Made by a program: the position numbers and the translations under genes
Shown: positions 33,169 through 41,157 of the stretch, one piece after another
Numbering within the stretch: position 1 is the stretch's first letter
How the letters are laid out: each line of letters opens with the position of its first letter
Source of the DNA: Lysobacterales bacterium
Lineage (GTDB): Bacteria > Pseudomonadota > Gammaproteobacteria > Xanthomonadales > Xanthomonadaceae
NCBI GenBank assembly: GCA_016718605.1
Contig: JADKCY010000002.1
Span: 186,001 to 250,000, forward strand
DNA length: 64,000 bases
Direction of reading: 5' to 3'
The notes under the pieces: generated by a model
Told to the model about the DNA's origin: nothing
Databases searched by the model: none
What the model saw: the letters and a program-made list of their open reading frames with translations, nothing else

Positions 33169-34427
33169 ACAGCCCCATCGACGCCACTGAACCCGACACC
33201 CCTGCCGAAGCCGCCCAAGCACATATCGAACGCGCTGCGCAGGCGCTTCGCGAAGGTCGCCATGACGCCGCGACCAAAGCCCTGCAGACGGCGGCGGCGT
33301 TGGGAAACGCGGACGCGATGTATCGCCTGGGGCACGCTCGCCTGTTTGGACTATGGGCCTGCGAAGCGCAGACCGCAGAGGCAAGACAGATCTTGCAGCG
33401 CGCCGCTGATCTGGGTTCCGCCGCCGCCGACCTGCAACTGGCCTGCCTCGCGCTGAGCGATCTGCTGCCCGAGACCGGTAGCGCCATCGCCGCGCGACAT
33501 CTGCAGCAGGCCTGCGCACGACAGCATCCCCTGGCGCAGCGCATCACCGCCATGCTGCTCGCCAGCCAAGGACGTCATCGCGAAGCGAGCGCGCTCCTGG
33601 CTGCCGCGCATGCCGCAGGCGATCCGGTCGCTGGTGCGCTGTTGGCGCGACGGCTGCATCTCGGCATCGGTATCGAAGCCGACCCGCAGGCTGCCGATGC
33701 CATCCGCCAGCCACTTCGCGCCATGGGTGTGCCGGTCTACCTGGATGAGCGCGCCGAAGCCGACGAGAGCGGTGAACAGCCCACGGTCGATGGGATCGAC
33801 TTTCCACACATTCCCGCCAATGCGGGTCCCGACGAAGCACAGGTCATCGTGCAGCGACTGTTCCGTCGCGAAGACTGCCTCTATCTGATTCTTTGCGGCA
33901 CACCCCATCTGCGCGCGTCACAGGTCGTTGATCCGGCGACCGGCACGCTGACCCGCATGGGCCTGCGCAGCAGCGACGGCATGAACTTCGACACCATGCT
34001 CGAAGACGCGTGGCTGCGTCACCTGCAGATGCGCATGGCAGCCGCAGCAGGGCTGCCGCTGTCGCATGCCGAACCGCTGGTGCTGCTGCACTACGCACCT
34101 GGACAGGAATACCGACCGCACCGTGATTACCTGCCCGACAGCGATCCCAGCCTAACCCAAGCCACGCCCGGCAGCGCCATCGGTGCTGGCAATCGCGCCG
34201 CGACCACCGTGGTCTACCTCAATGAGGTGAGCGAAGGCGGCGAAACTGACTTCCCCGAACTCGGTCAACGCGTCCGCCCACAAGCCGGTTATGCCGCCTC
34301 CTGGCGCAACCTGCACCGCAGCGGCATCCGCGACCCGCGCAGCCTACACACCGGCATGCCGGTCATCACCGGCGAGAAATGGTTATCGACCCTGTGGATA
34401 CGCGAACGCCCGCTGCGGGCGTGGTGA
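33165..34427 (+). CDS. 2OG-Fe(II) oxygenase (prolyl 4-hydroxylase type) with Sel1-like repeats
   Basis: A 420-residue fusion. Residues about 20-175 are helical TPR/Sel1-like repeats (DAATKALQTAAALGNADAMYRLGHARLFG, RQILQRAADLGSAAADLQLA). Residues about 220-415 are a prolyl-4-hydroxylase domain: iron ligands HRD (His319, Asp321) in EYRPHRDYLP and His395 in RSLHTGMPVI, with Lys405 (GEKWLSTLWIRER) for 2-oxoglutarate. Also typical are LLHYAPGQEY and TTVVYLNEVSEGGETDFPE. The target protein is unknown; bacterial relatives hydroxylate proline in translation factors or small molecules. Its ATG overlaps the amidohydrolase stop (ATGA). Confidence 0.9.
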   Translation: MNSPIDATEPDTPAEAAQAHIERAAQALREGRHDAATKALQTAAALGNADAMYRLGHARLFGLWACEAQTAEARQILQRAADLGSAAADLQLACLALSDLLPETGSAIAARHLQQACARQHPLAQRITAMLLASQGRHREASALLAAAHAAGDPVAGALLARRLHLGIGIEADPQAADAIRQPLRAMGVPVYLDERAEADESGEQPTVDGIDFPHIPANAGPDEAQVIVQRLFRREDCLYLILCGTPHLRASQVVDPATGTLTRMGLRSSDGMNFDTMLEDAWLRHLQMRMAAAAGLPLSHAEPLVLLHYAPGQEYRPHRDYLPDSDPSLTQATPGSAIGAGNRAATTVVYLNEVSEGGETDFPELGQRVRPQAGYAASWRNLHRSGIRDPRSLHTGMPVITGEKWLSTLWIRERPLRAW

Positions 34428-34457
34428 TTGTCCAGAGAAAATGCGGCAACGCGCAGA

Positions 34458-34477
34458 ACGACGTCGCCTGACGTTGT
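34458..34477 (+). terminator. Possible terminator hairpin after the oxygenase gene
   Basis: ACGACGTC, loop GCCT, GACGTTGT gives an eight-base stem (one G-T pair) 30 bases after the oxygenase stop, in the gap convergent with the Fic gene. No T-run follows, so it is a weak candidate. Confidence 0.35.
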
Positions 34478-34522
34478 CTCCCAACCTGCTCCCGCTGCAC
34501 GGAGAGATCAGGTCGGCGTCGC

Positions 34523-35665
34523 TTAAGCGCCGCGTCCCTCTCCGACCGACAACATATCCACCACGTAGCTCGTACTACGCCCGCCCGCGTCGGATTTGCG
34601 CAGCACGCCGCGCGCCAGCAGATCGTTGATATCACGCAAGGCGGTGTCGGGCGAACACTTGGCTATGGCTGCCCACTTGCTGCTGGTCAGCTTGGCATCC
34701 AGTCCATCCAGCAGCTTGTTGAGCAGTTTCACTTGTCGCTCGTTCAACGGCGTGCTCGCCCAGCGCTGCCAGAAGCGCGCCCTGAACAACACCGCATCCA
34801 GTGTGTGCTGCGCCTCGTCGATAGCGCGGTGCAGGCTATGCAGAACCCAGAGCAGCCACTCGGTGACGTCCATGGATCGCCTCTGGGTCCGCTCCAGAAT
34901 GGCGTAATACGCCGCGCGCTCGCGCTGGATCTGCGCCGACACACTGTAGAAACGTTGCGGGCTGCCGTCCGCGCGGGACAGGCACAGGTCGCCAAGGGCG
35001 CGCGCGATTCGACCGTTGCCATCGTCGAACGGATGCAGGGTGACGAACCACAGGTGCGCCAAACCCGCCTTGAGCAGCGGATGGACGTCCGCCGCATCGT
35101 TCACCCATTGCAGAAATCGGCGGGTTTCGCTTTCCAGATCGTCGGCAGGCGGTGCCTGGAAATGCACCTTCTGCCGCCCGATCGGGCCAGAAACAACCTG
35201 CATCGGACCGTTGGCATCGTCGCGCCAAGCGCCCACCTTGATTCTGGAAAGACCTGAATAGCCGGTCGGAAACAACGCCGCATGCCAGCCGAACAGTCGC
35301 TCGCGGGACAAAGGCGCATGGCAGTTGGCGGTGGCATCCAGCACCATATCGACAACCCCATCGACATGCCGGTCCACCGGCATCAAAGCACCGATATCGA
35401 CGCCCAATCGACGCGCAATGCTTGATCGCACCGAAGTGACATTGAGCCGTTCGCCTTCGATTTCACTGGTCTTGACCACGTCCTCAGTCAGCGCGGCAAG
35501 ACTAGCCTGATCACGCAGCGCCATACCGACATCCGCGAGCCGCCCCATCAGCAGCCCCTGAGCACGACCGACCGCGACCATCGCGTCCGCCAACGCAGCC
35601 AAGTCGAAGCGCCACATCGGCCAGTCAGTCGCTTGCCAGATAAACCTGTCTTTATCACGATCCAT
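34523..35665 (-). CDS. Fic family AMP-transferase with N-terminal DUF4172 and winged helix
   Basis: A 380-residue Fic protein. The N-terminal DUF4172 region begins RFIWQATDWPMWRFDLAALA; the inhibitory-helix motif TSEIEG (66-71) fits [S/T]xxxE[G/N], which makes this a self-inhibited class II Fic. The active-site loop HPFDDGNGRIAR (211-222) is intact. The C-terminal part (about 320-380) is a winged helix (VKLLNKLLDG, DTALRDINDLLARGVLRKS). Fic enzymes attach AMP to Tyr, Ser or Thr of target proteins. The ATG at 35665 matches the DUF4172 start; the open frame runs to 35806. No separate antitoxin gene adjoins it, consistent with built-in inhibition. Confidence 0.92.
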   Translation of the reverse strand: MDRDKDRFIWQATDWPMWRFDLAALADAMVAVGRAQGLLMGRLADVGMALRDQASLAALTEDVVKTSEIEGERLNVTSVRSSIARRLGVDIGALMPVDRHVDGVVDMVLDATANCHAPLSRERLFGWHAALFPTGYSGLSRIKVGAWRDDANGPMQVVSGPIGRQKVHFQAPPADDLESETRRFLQWVNDAADVHPLLKAGLAHLWFVTLHPFDDGNGRIARALGDLCLSRADGSPQRFYSVSAQIQRERAAYYAILERTQRRSMDVTEWLLWVLHSLHRAIDEAQHTLDAVLFRARFWQRWASTPLNERQVKLLNKLLDGLDAKLTSSKWAAIAKCSPDTALRDINDLLARGVLRKSDAGGRSTSYVVDMLSVGEGRGA

Positions 35666-35784
35666 GCGGGGATTATTCCCCTGACGACCTAGCCTGACAA
35701 GCGATTCACCGCAAATTGTGCGGAGAAAACAACTATATTCGCCGTATGGACGCCAAGCCTTGTTGCGTTCGCCGTTTTCACCGC

Positions 35785-35819
35785 TGGTAGGTGTTGCGAC
35801 CCCCATGCAGCGCCTACCA
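35785..35819. repeat. REP-like imperfect palindrome
   Basis: TGGTAGGTGTTGC (35785-35797) and GCAGCGCCTACCA (35807-35819) form a 13-base stem with two G-U pairs and a nine-base loop. The GTAGG ... CCTAC ends and GC-rich core resemble the extragenic palindromes common in Xanthomonadales. No second copy is visible in this window. It sits between the divergent Fic and phoH genes. Confidence 0.4.
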
Positions 35820-35891
35820 ATTCAGGCCGCGAAGACCCCGCAGTGCCTCCCAAGCAGCCGACCGCTTCTGGCGCCCTGATAAACTAGCCGC

Positions 35892-36893
35892 ATGACTGAT
35901 TCCCTCACCTCGCACGACTTCACCCTCTTTCCTGATGACCTTGAGCGCCTTGCCAATCTGTGCGGGCCGCTGGACGAACACCTGCGGCAGGTCGAGCGGC
36001 GGCTGGGTGTGGAGGTGTTCAATCGGGGCAATGTGTTCCGGGTCAGCGGTGAGGCGGGCATGGTGGAGCGTGCCGAGGCACTGTTGCGGGAGCTTTATGC
36101 GTTGAGCGATCTGGAAACGCTGAATGCGCATCGGATCAACGTGTTGCTGCAGGATGCAGGTATCGAGGCGCTGGTCGAGCAGAGTGCCGACGGTGCGCAG
36201 GATGTCAGCATCAAGGTCAAGCGCGGCACCATTCGTGGCCGAGGCCCGAATCAGGCGCGCTATCTGCATGCCATCGCGACACATGACATCAACTTCGGCA
36301 TCGGCCCTGCGGGTACCGGCAAGACTTTCCTCGCGGTGGCGATGGCGGTGGAGGCACTTAACGAGAACCGCGTCCAACGAGTGTTGCTGGTGCGTCCGGC
36401 AGTGGAAGCCGGCGAGAAGCTGGGCTTTCTGCCCGGTGATCTGAGTCAGAAGGTCGATCCCTATCTGCGACCGCTCTACGATGCGCTGTACGAGATGCTC
36501 GGCACCGAGCGCGTGGCCAAACTACTGGAACGCAATGTCATCGAAATCGCGCCGCTGGCCTATATGCGCGGGCGTACGCTCAACGATGCCTTCGTGATTC
36601 TGGACGAAGCGCAGAACACCACGGTCGAGCAGATGAAGATGTTCCTGACCCGCATCGGGTTTGGCTCGACGGCGGTCATTACTGGCGACCTGAGTCAGAT
36701 CGATCTGCCCAAGCAGCAGAAGTCCGGCCTGCGCGATGCCTTGGAGGTGTTGAAGAACGTGCAGGGCATCGCCTTCACCTTCTTCACTGCGGGCGACGTG
36801 GTTCGGCATCCGCTGGTGGCGCGCATCGTGCGCGCTTACGACGCGCGGGATGGTGCCGAGGCCAGAGTCGGCAACCCGGAGTCAGCGACATGA
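35892..36893 (+). CDS. phoH: PhoH family ATPase (YbeZ)
   Basis: A 333-residue PhoH-like protein. An N-terminal KH-like part (FNRGNVFRVSGEAGMVERAE) precedes the ATPase with Walker A GPAGTGKT (138-145), LVRPAVEAGEKLGFLPGDL, Walker B FVILDEAQNTTVEQMKMFL, and VITGDLSQIDLPKQQKSGL. YbeZ is an RNA-associated NTPase thought to work with YbeY in rRNA maturation and ribosome quality control. The stop overlaps the ybeY start (ATGA). In many relatives miaB stands directly upstream; here miaB is at 60691, about 24 kb away. Confidence 0.95.
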   Translation: MTDSLTSHDFTLFPDDLERLANLCGPLDEHLRQVERRLGVEVFNRGNVFRVSGEAGMVERAEALLRELYALSDLETLNAHRINVLLQDAGIEALVEQSADGAQDVSIKVKRGTIRGRGPNQARYLHAIATHDINFGIGPAGTGKTFLAVAMAVEALNENRVQRVLLVRPAVEAGEKLGFLPGDLSQKVDPYLRPLYDALYEMLGTERVAKLLERNVIEIAPLAYMRGRTLNDAFVILDEAQNTTVEQMKMFLTRIGFGSTAVITGDLSQIDLPKQQKSGLRDALEVLKNVQGIAFTFFTAGDVVRHPLVARIVRAYDARDGAEARVGNPESAT

Positions 36894-37348
36894 GCGAGAT
36901 CGCCGTCAGTTACGGGCTGCCACGCGCGGGCCTGCCCGCAGCGCAGACATTGCGTCGGATTGCCGAAGCGGCCTTGCGGACCTGTGGGCGTGAGGCCGCG
37001 TTGTCGATCCGCCTGGTGGATGAGCCCGAAGGCCGCACACTGAATCGCGATTATCGGCACAAGGATTACGCCACCAACGTGCTGAGTTTCCCGGTCGAGC
37101 TGCCCGACGGCGTGCCAGTGGACTGGATCGGCGATCTGGTGCTGTGCGCGCCCGTGGTGGCGCGCGAGGCCATCGAACAAGGCAAGCCCTTGCAGGCGCA
37201 CTACGCGCACATGGTGGTGCATGGCGTGCTGCATCTGCTCGGTTTGGATCACCAGAACGACCACGACGCCGAGGCCATGGAAGCGGAAGAACGCCGCATC
37301 CTGGCCTTACTTGGCATCGCCGATCCCTATGCTGGCGAAACGCGCTGA
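36890..37348 (+). CDS. ybeY: rRNA maturation endoribonuclease YbeY
   Basis: A 152-residue zinc endoribonuclease with the metal motif HGVLHLLGLDH (His111, His115, His121) and upstream LNRDYRHKDYATNVLSFPVE. YbeY processes the 3' end of 16S rRNA and takes part in 70S quality control. It overlaps phoH by four bases and ends 55 bases before rmlB. The usual third partner, the CorC/YbeX transporter-associated protein, is not next to it; rmlB follows instead. Confidence 0.95.
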   Translation: MSEIAVSYGLPRAGLPAAQTLRRIAEAALRTCGREAALSIRLVDEPEGRTLNRDYRHKDYATNVLSFPVELPDGVPVDWIGDLVLCAPVVAREAIEQGKPLQAHYAHMVVHGVLHLLGLDHQNDHDAEAMEAEERRILALLGIADPYAGETR

Positions 37349-37403
37349 TGCGTCGTCCGTCCCCAGTCTACCCACGGATGTTTTACCCACGGAGTTCCTG
37401 AAA

Positions 37404-38462
37404 ATGACACGCACCCTGCTCGTGACCGGCGGTGCCGGTTTCATCGGTGGCAATTTCGTTCTGCGCCAGATCGCGGCAGGGGATCGCATCATCAATCTCG
37501 ATGCGCTGACCTACGCGGGCAATCTGGATACGCTGACGAGCGTGCAGGCCAACGTGGCCCACACCTTTGTCGAAGGCAGCATTGCGGATCGCGCCCTGCT
37601 GGATCGCCTGCTGCGCGAGCATCAACCGGATGCGATCATCAATTTCGCGGCGGAAAGCCATGTTGATCGCTCGATTGATGGGCCTGCCGCCTTCGTGCAA
37701 ACCAATGTGGTGGGCACCTTGGCCCTACTGGAATCGGCGCGTGACTACTGGCGCAGCCTGGACGGCGATGCGCGCGAGGCCTTCCGTTTCCTGCATGTCT
37801 CGACCGACGAGGTGTATGGCTCGCTGGGCGAACAAGGCAAGTTCACCGAGCAATCGCCGTATCAACCCAATTCGCCCTACTCGGCCTCGAAGGCGGCGTC
37901 CGATCATCTGGTCCGCGCCTTCCACCACACCTACGGTCTGCCGACGCTGACGACCAATTGCAGCAACAACTACGGGCCGTTCCAATTCCCGGAAAAACTC
38001 ATCCCGCTGATCATCCAGCGCGCGGTGCAAGGCGAGCCGCTACCGGTGTATGGCGATGGCAAGAACATCCGCGACTGGTTGTTCGTTGGCGATCACTGTG
38101 CGGCCATTGACACCGTTCTGCGCAAAGGACGCATCGGTGAGGTCTACAACGTCGGCGGCGATGCCGAGCGCGAAAACATCGTGGTGGTGAACACCCTCTG
38201 CGCCTTGCTGGATGCCCGCGCACCGCGCAGCGACGGTCTGCCGCGCGCATCGCAAATCACCTTTGTCGCGGATCGCCCTGGACATGATCGTCGCTATGCG
38301 ATCGATGCCAGCAAGCTGAAATCCGAACTCGGCTGGCAACCGGCGCAGACCTTCGAGCAAGGCATGGCGACGACCGTGGACTGGTATCTCGCCAATCACG
38401 AATGGACTCGCCGTGTGCTGGACGGTAGTTATCGACTGGAACGTATCGGCACGGGCATCTGA
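37404..38462 (+). CDS. rmlB: dTDP-glucose 4,6-dehydratase RmlB
   Basis: A 352-residue short-chain dehydrogenase. The NAD site GGAGFIGG (9-16), active-site STDEVYGSLG, YSASKAASDH (YxxxK) and NCSNNYGPFQFPEKLIPL identify RmlB, which converts dTDP-glucose to dTDP-4-keto-6-deoxyglucose. The ATG at 37404 has GGAG eight bases upstream; the frame is open back to 37221 inside ybeY. It is the first of rmlB-rmlA-rmlC, with nine bases to rmlA. The product leads to dTDP-rhamnose or amino sugars for lipopolysaccharide. Confidence 0.97.
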   Translation: MTRTLLVTGGAGFIGGNFVLRQIAAGDRIINLDALTYAGNLDTLTSVQANVAHTFVEGSIADRALLDRLLREHQPDAIINFAAESHVDRSIDGPAAFVQTNVVGTLALLESARDYWRSLDGDAREAFRFLHVSTDEVYGSLGEQGKFTEQSPYQPNSPYSASKAASDHLVRAFHHTYGLPTLTTNCSNNYGPFQFPEKLIPLIIQRAVQGEPLPVYGDGKNIRDWLFVGDHCAAIDTVLRKGRIGEVYNVGGDAERENIVVVNTLCALLDARAPRSDGLPRASQITFVADRPGHDRRYAIDASKLKSELGWQPAQTFEQGMATTVDWYLANHEWTRRVLDGSYRLERIGTGI

Positions 38463-38471
38463 GGGCACCCC

Positions 38472-39350
38472 ATGAAAGGCATCATTCTGGCAGGCGGCTC
38501 CGGCACGCGGCTTTACCCGATCACCCAAGCGATCAGCAAGCAACTGCTGCCGATCTACGACAAGCCGATGATCTATTACCCGCTCAGCACCTTAATGCTG
38601 GCAGGCATACGCGACGTGCTGGTGATCAACACGCCGCACGAGCAACCCTTGTTCAAGCAATTGCTCGGCAACGGCGAGCAATGGGGCATGCGGATCGAGT
38701 ACGCCGTGCAGCCGAGCCCGGATGGACTGGCGCAGGCCTATCTGATCGGCCGTGAGTTCGTGGCTGGGCAGCCCTCCTGTCTGGTACTGGGCGACAACAT
38801 CTTCTACGGACATGGCTTCAGCGAGCAGTTACGCCGCGCCGCGCAGCACACCGAAGGCGCGACCGTGTTCGGTTACTGGGTACGCGATCCGCAGCGCTAT
38901 GGCGTGGCCGAGTTCGATGTCGAAGGTCGCGTCATCGGTCTGGAAGAAAAGCCGGTCAAGCCGAAGTCCAACTACGCGGTGACGGGTCTGTATTTCTATG
39001 ATGGTCGCGCGCCGGAGTTCGCCGCTCAACTCAAACCGTCCGCACGCGGCGAACTGGAAATCACCGACCTCAATCGCTGCTATCTCGACGAAGGCAGCCT
39101 GCGTCTGGAAAAACTCGGCCGCGGCCATGCCTGGCTGGATACCGGAACGCACGAATCACTGCTGCAAGCCGGCAATTTCATCGAGACCATCGAGCAGCGA
39201 CAAGGCTTGCGCGTCAGTTGCCCCGAGGAAATCGCCTACCAGAACGGCTGGATCAGCGCCGACCAACTGCGCGCACTGGCGATGCCACTGATCAAGAACG
39301 GCTACGGACAATACCTGCTGTCGCTACTGGAACTGGGACTGGCACGATGA
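38472..39350 (+). CDS. rmlA: Glucose-1-phosphate thymidylyltransferase RmlA
   Basis: A 292-residue nucleotidyltransferase with the N-terminal MKGIILAGGSGTRLYPIT and QLLPIYDKPMIYYPL signatures, VLGDNIFYGHGF and WLDTGTHESLLQA. It joins dTTP and glucose-1-phosphate to give dTDP-glucose, the first step of the pathway, and is feedback-inhibited by dTDP-rhamnose in studied homologues. Length is that of the family. Overlaps rmlC by four bases. Confidence 0.97.
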   Translation: MKGIILAGGSGTRLYPITQAISKQLLPIYDKPMIYYPLSTLMLAGIRDVLVINTPHEQPLFKQLLGNGEQWGMRIEYAVQPSPDGLAQAYLIGREFVAGQPSCLVLGDNIFYGHGFSEQLRRAAQHTEGATVFGYWVRDPQRYGVAEFDVEGRVIGLEEKPVKPKSNYAVTGLYFYDGRAPEFAAQLKPSARGELEITDLNRCYLDEGSLRLEKLGRGHAWLDTGTHESLLQAGNFIETIEQRQGLRVSCPEEIAYQNGWISADQLRALAMPLIKNGYGQYLLSLLELGLAR

Positions 39351-39901
39351 AGCGGATCGAGACCGACCTGCCCGGCTGTGTGGTGATTGAGCCTGCGATC
39401 TTTGGCGATGCGCGAGGGTTTTTCTACGAAGGATGGAACAAGGCGCGCTTTGCCGAGGCTGGCATCCACGCTGAGTTCGTGCAGCACAACGTTTCCAGTT
39501 CCAGCCATGGCGTGCTGCGCGGACTGCACTACCAGTGGCCGAATCCACAAGGCAAGTTGGTCAGCGTGCTGGAAGGCGAGGTCTACGACGTCGCGGTGGA
39601 CATCCGTCGCGGCTCAGCGCATTTCGGACGCTGGACGGCGGTGATCCTGAGCGCCGACAACAAGCGGCATTTCTGGATTCCCGAAGGCTTCGCACATGGC
39701 TTTGCCGTGCTTTCGGAGCGGGCCATTTTCAGCTATCTATGCACGACGCACTACGACCGCGAAGCCGATGCCAGCCTGCGCTGGAACGACGCCGAGATCG
39801 CAATCGACTGGCCTTTGAGTGCGCCGTCACTGTCGGAAAAAGATGCCAAGGCACCGTTTCTTGCTGACGTGGCGGCAAGCCGACTTCCCGAAATGGCCTG
39901 A
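39347..39901 (+). CDS. rmlC: dTDP-4-dehydrorhamnose 3,5-epimerase RmlC
   Basis: A 184-residue cupin epimerase. Motifs are GDARGFFYEGWN, QHNVSSSSHGVLRGLHYQWP (catalytic His), DIRRGSAHFGRW and FWIPEGFAHGFAVLSE. It epimerises C3 and C5 of the 4-keto-6-deoxy sugar. The ATG overlaps the rmlA stop (ATGA). No rmlD (4-dehydrorhamnose reductase) follows: the next gene is on the other strand. The reductase must be elsewhere, or the intermediate goes to another sugar. Confidence 0.96.
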   Translation: MKRIETDLPGCVVIEPAIFGDARGFFYEGWNKARFAEAGIHAEFVQHNVSSSSHGVLRGLHYQWPNPQGKLVSVLEGEVYDVAVDIRRGSAHFGRWTAVILSADNKRHFWIPEGFAHGFAVLSERAIFSYLCTTHYDREADASLRWNDAEIAIDWPLSAPSLSEKDAKAPFLADVAASRLPEMA

Positions 39902-39920
39902 GGTTGTAAACCGGTTGAGA

Positions 39921-39966
39921 AGGCGCGCTGCTGCGCGATCCCAACGTCGTGGGCGCCGCATTTTTT
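39921..39966 (+). terminator. Possible terminator of the rml operon
   Basis: A GGCGC ... GCGCC pairing encloses an inner GCGC tgct GCGC hairpin, and is followed by GCATTTTTTGG with six T residues at about 39961-39966. It begins 20 bases after rmlC. The pairing is imperfect, so this is tentative. Confidence 0.42.
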
Positions 39967-40041
39967 GGCATACCCGCAGTGGGCTCTTTCGACATCCTGT
40001 CATCCGCCAACCCGGGCGCACCGCCAATAGCGCCGGCACAA

Positions 40042-41157
40042 TCAGGAAGGCGCCCTGCTTTCGAACCATTGGCAACAATTTTTGCCAGCCTGTTTGGCTT
40101 CGTACATGGCGTGATCCGCGTGTCGGATCAGCACGTCCGGGTCACTGTCATCCTCCGGATAGAGCGCAACCCCGATGCTGGCGGAGACATCGGAGAACTC
40201 CCCGTCGGCACCCGCATACGGCCTTGCAACGGCCTCGAGCAAGCGCTCAAGCAACGCGACACACTCGTTGGCACTGCGCAAATCGGCCAATACCAACACG
40301 AACTCATCGCCACCGAGCCGAGCCACCGTGTCGCCGTGTCGCGTCCCGCTTTTCAGACGACGTGCGACTTCGATCAAGACGACATCGCCCGTATCGTGGC
40401 CGAATTGGTCATTGATCTGCTTGAATCCGTCCAAGTCCAGATAGCACACCGCGACCCGCATCGCATTGCGGTCCGCACGCGCAATCGCAGCAGACAACTG
40501 GGTACCCAACAGCAGACGATTGGGCAGTCCAGTCAAAGGATCGTGGGCTGCGGCATGTTCCAGATAGGCGGATCGACGCTTGTGTTCGGAGATGTCGCGG
40601 ATATCTGCAATCACATGCGGTTCGTCACCGAAATCAACCACCTTACCCGACAGCAATACGCTGGCGACATGCCCCTGCGCACTGCACAACTCGGCCTCGA
40701 AATTGAATACCTGACCGTCGGCCTCGAGCCGCTCGCGCCACCGTTTGCGGTCTTCCGCGCGAAGCCAGATATCTGGATCACCCGGCGCTGCGCTGTGCCC
40801 TTCGGTAGCGTCATTTTCCAATCCGAAGAAGGACTTGAAGCTGCGACTGGCTCCAATGACCCTGCCATCACTCAGTCGCGTCAGGGCGACCGGGCTGGGA
40901 CTCAACTCGAAAATGGCCTCGAAGCGCGCATCGGATTTTCGCAGTGCCTCACGCACGCGTTCTTGCTCAAGCAGTGCACTTTCCAGCTCGATCGTGCGCG
41001 CACTCACTTGCTCTTCCAGCATGATTGCCGTCTGAAACAAAGTGAAATCGGAGCCCTGCACTTCCGTGCTACGTTCGGCGCGGTTCATCAAGACGTCAAC
41101 GATTTTGCGCAGGCGCTGAATTTCCTGCTCAAGGCTCGACACATCTGCCTCAGCCAT
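40042..41157 (-). CDS. PAS-domain diguanylate cyclase
   Basis: A 371-residue cytoplasmic protein: N-terminal coiled coil (5-70), PAS domain (about 75-195; ARFEAIFELSPSPVALTRL, VIADIRDISEHKRR) and GGDEF domain (about 200-365). The active-site GGDEF (282-286) is intact, and an inhibitory RHGD I-site (273-276) stands five residues before it, so c-di-GMP synthesis with product inhibition is expected. There is no EAL domain. The ATG at 41157 overlaps the FIST stop by eight bases; a GTG at 41178 is also in frame. The coupling suggests that the FIST protein supplies the input signal. Confidence 0.92.
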   Translation of the reverse strand: MAEADVSSLEQEIQRLRKIVDVLMNRAERSTEVQGSDFTLFQTAIMLEEQVSARTIELESALLEQERVREALRKSDARFEAIFELSPSPVALTRLSDGRVIGASRSFKSFFGLENDATEGHSAAPGDPDIWLRAEDRKRWRERLEADGQVFNFEAELCSAQGHVASVLLSGKVVDFGDEPHVIADIRDISEHKRRSAYLEHAAAHDPLTGLPNRLLLGTQLSAAIARADRNAMRVAVCYLDLDGFKQINDQFGHDTGDVVLIEVARRLKSGTRHGDTVARLGGDEFVLVLADLRSANECVALLERLLEAVARPYAGADGEFSDVSASIGVALYPEDDSDPDVLIRHADHAMYEAKQAGKNCCQWFESRAPS

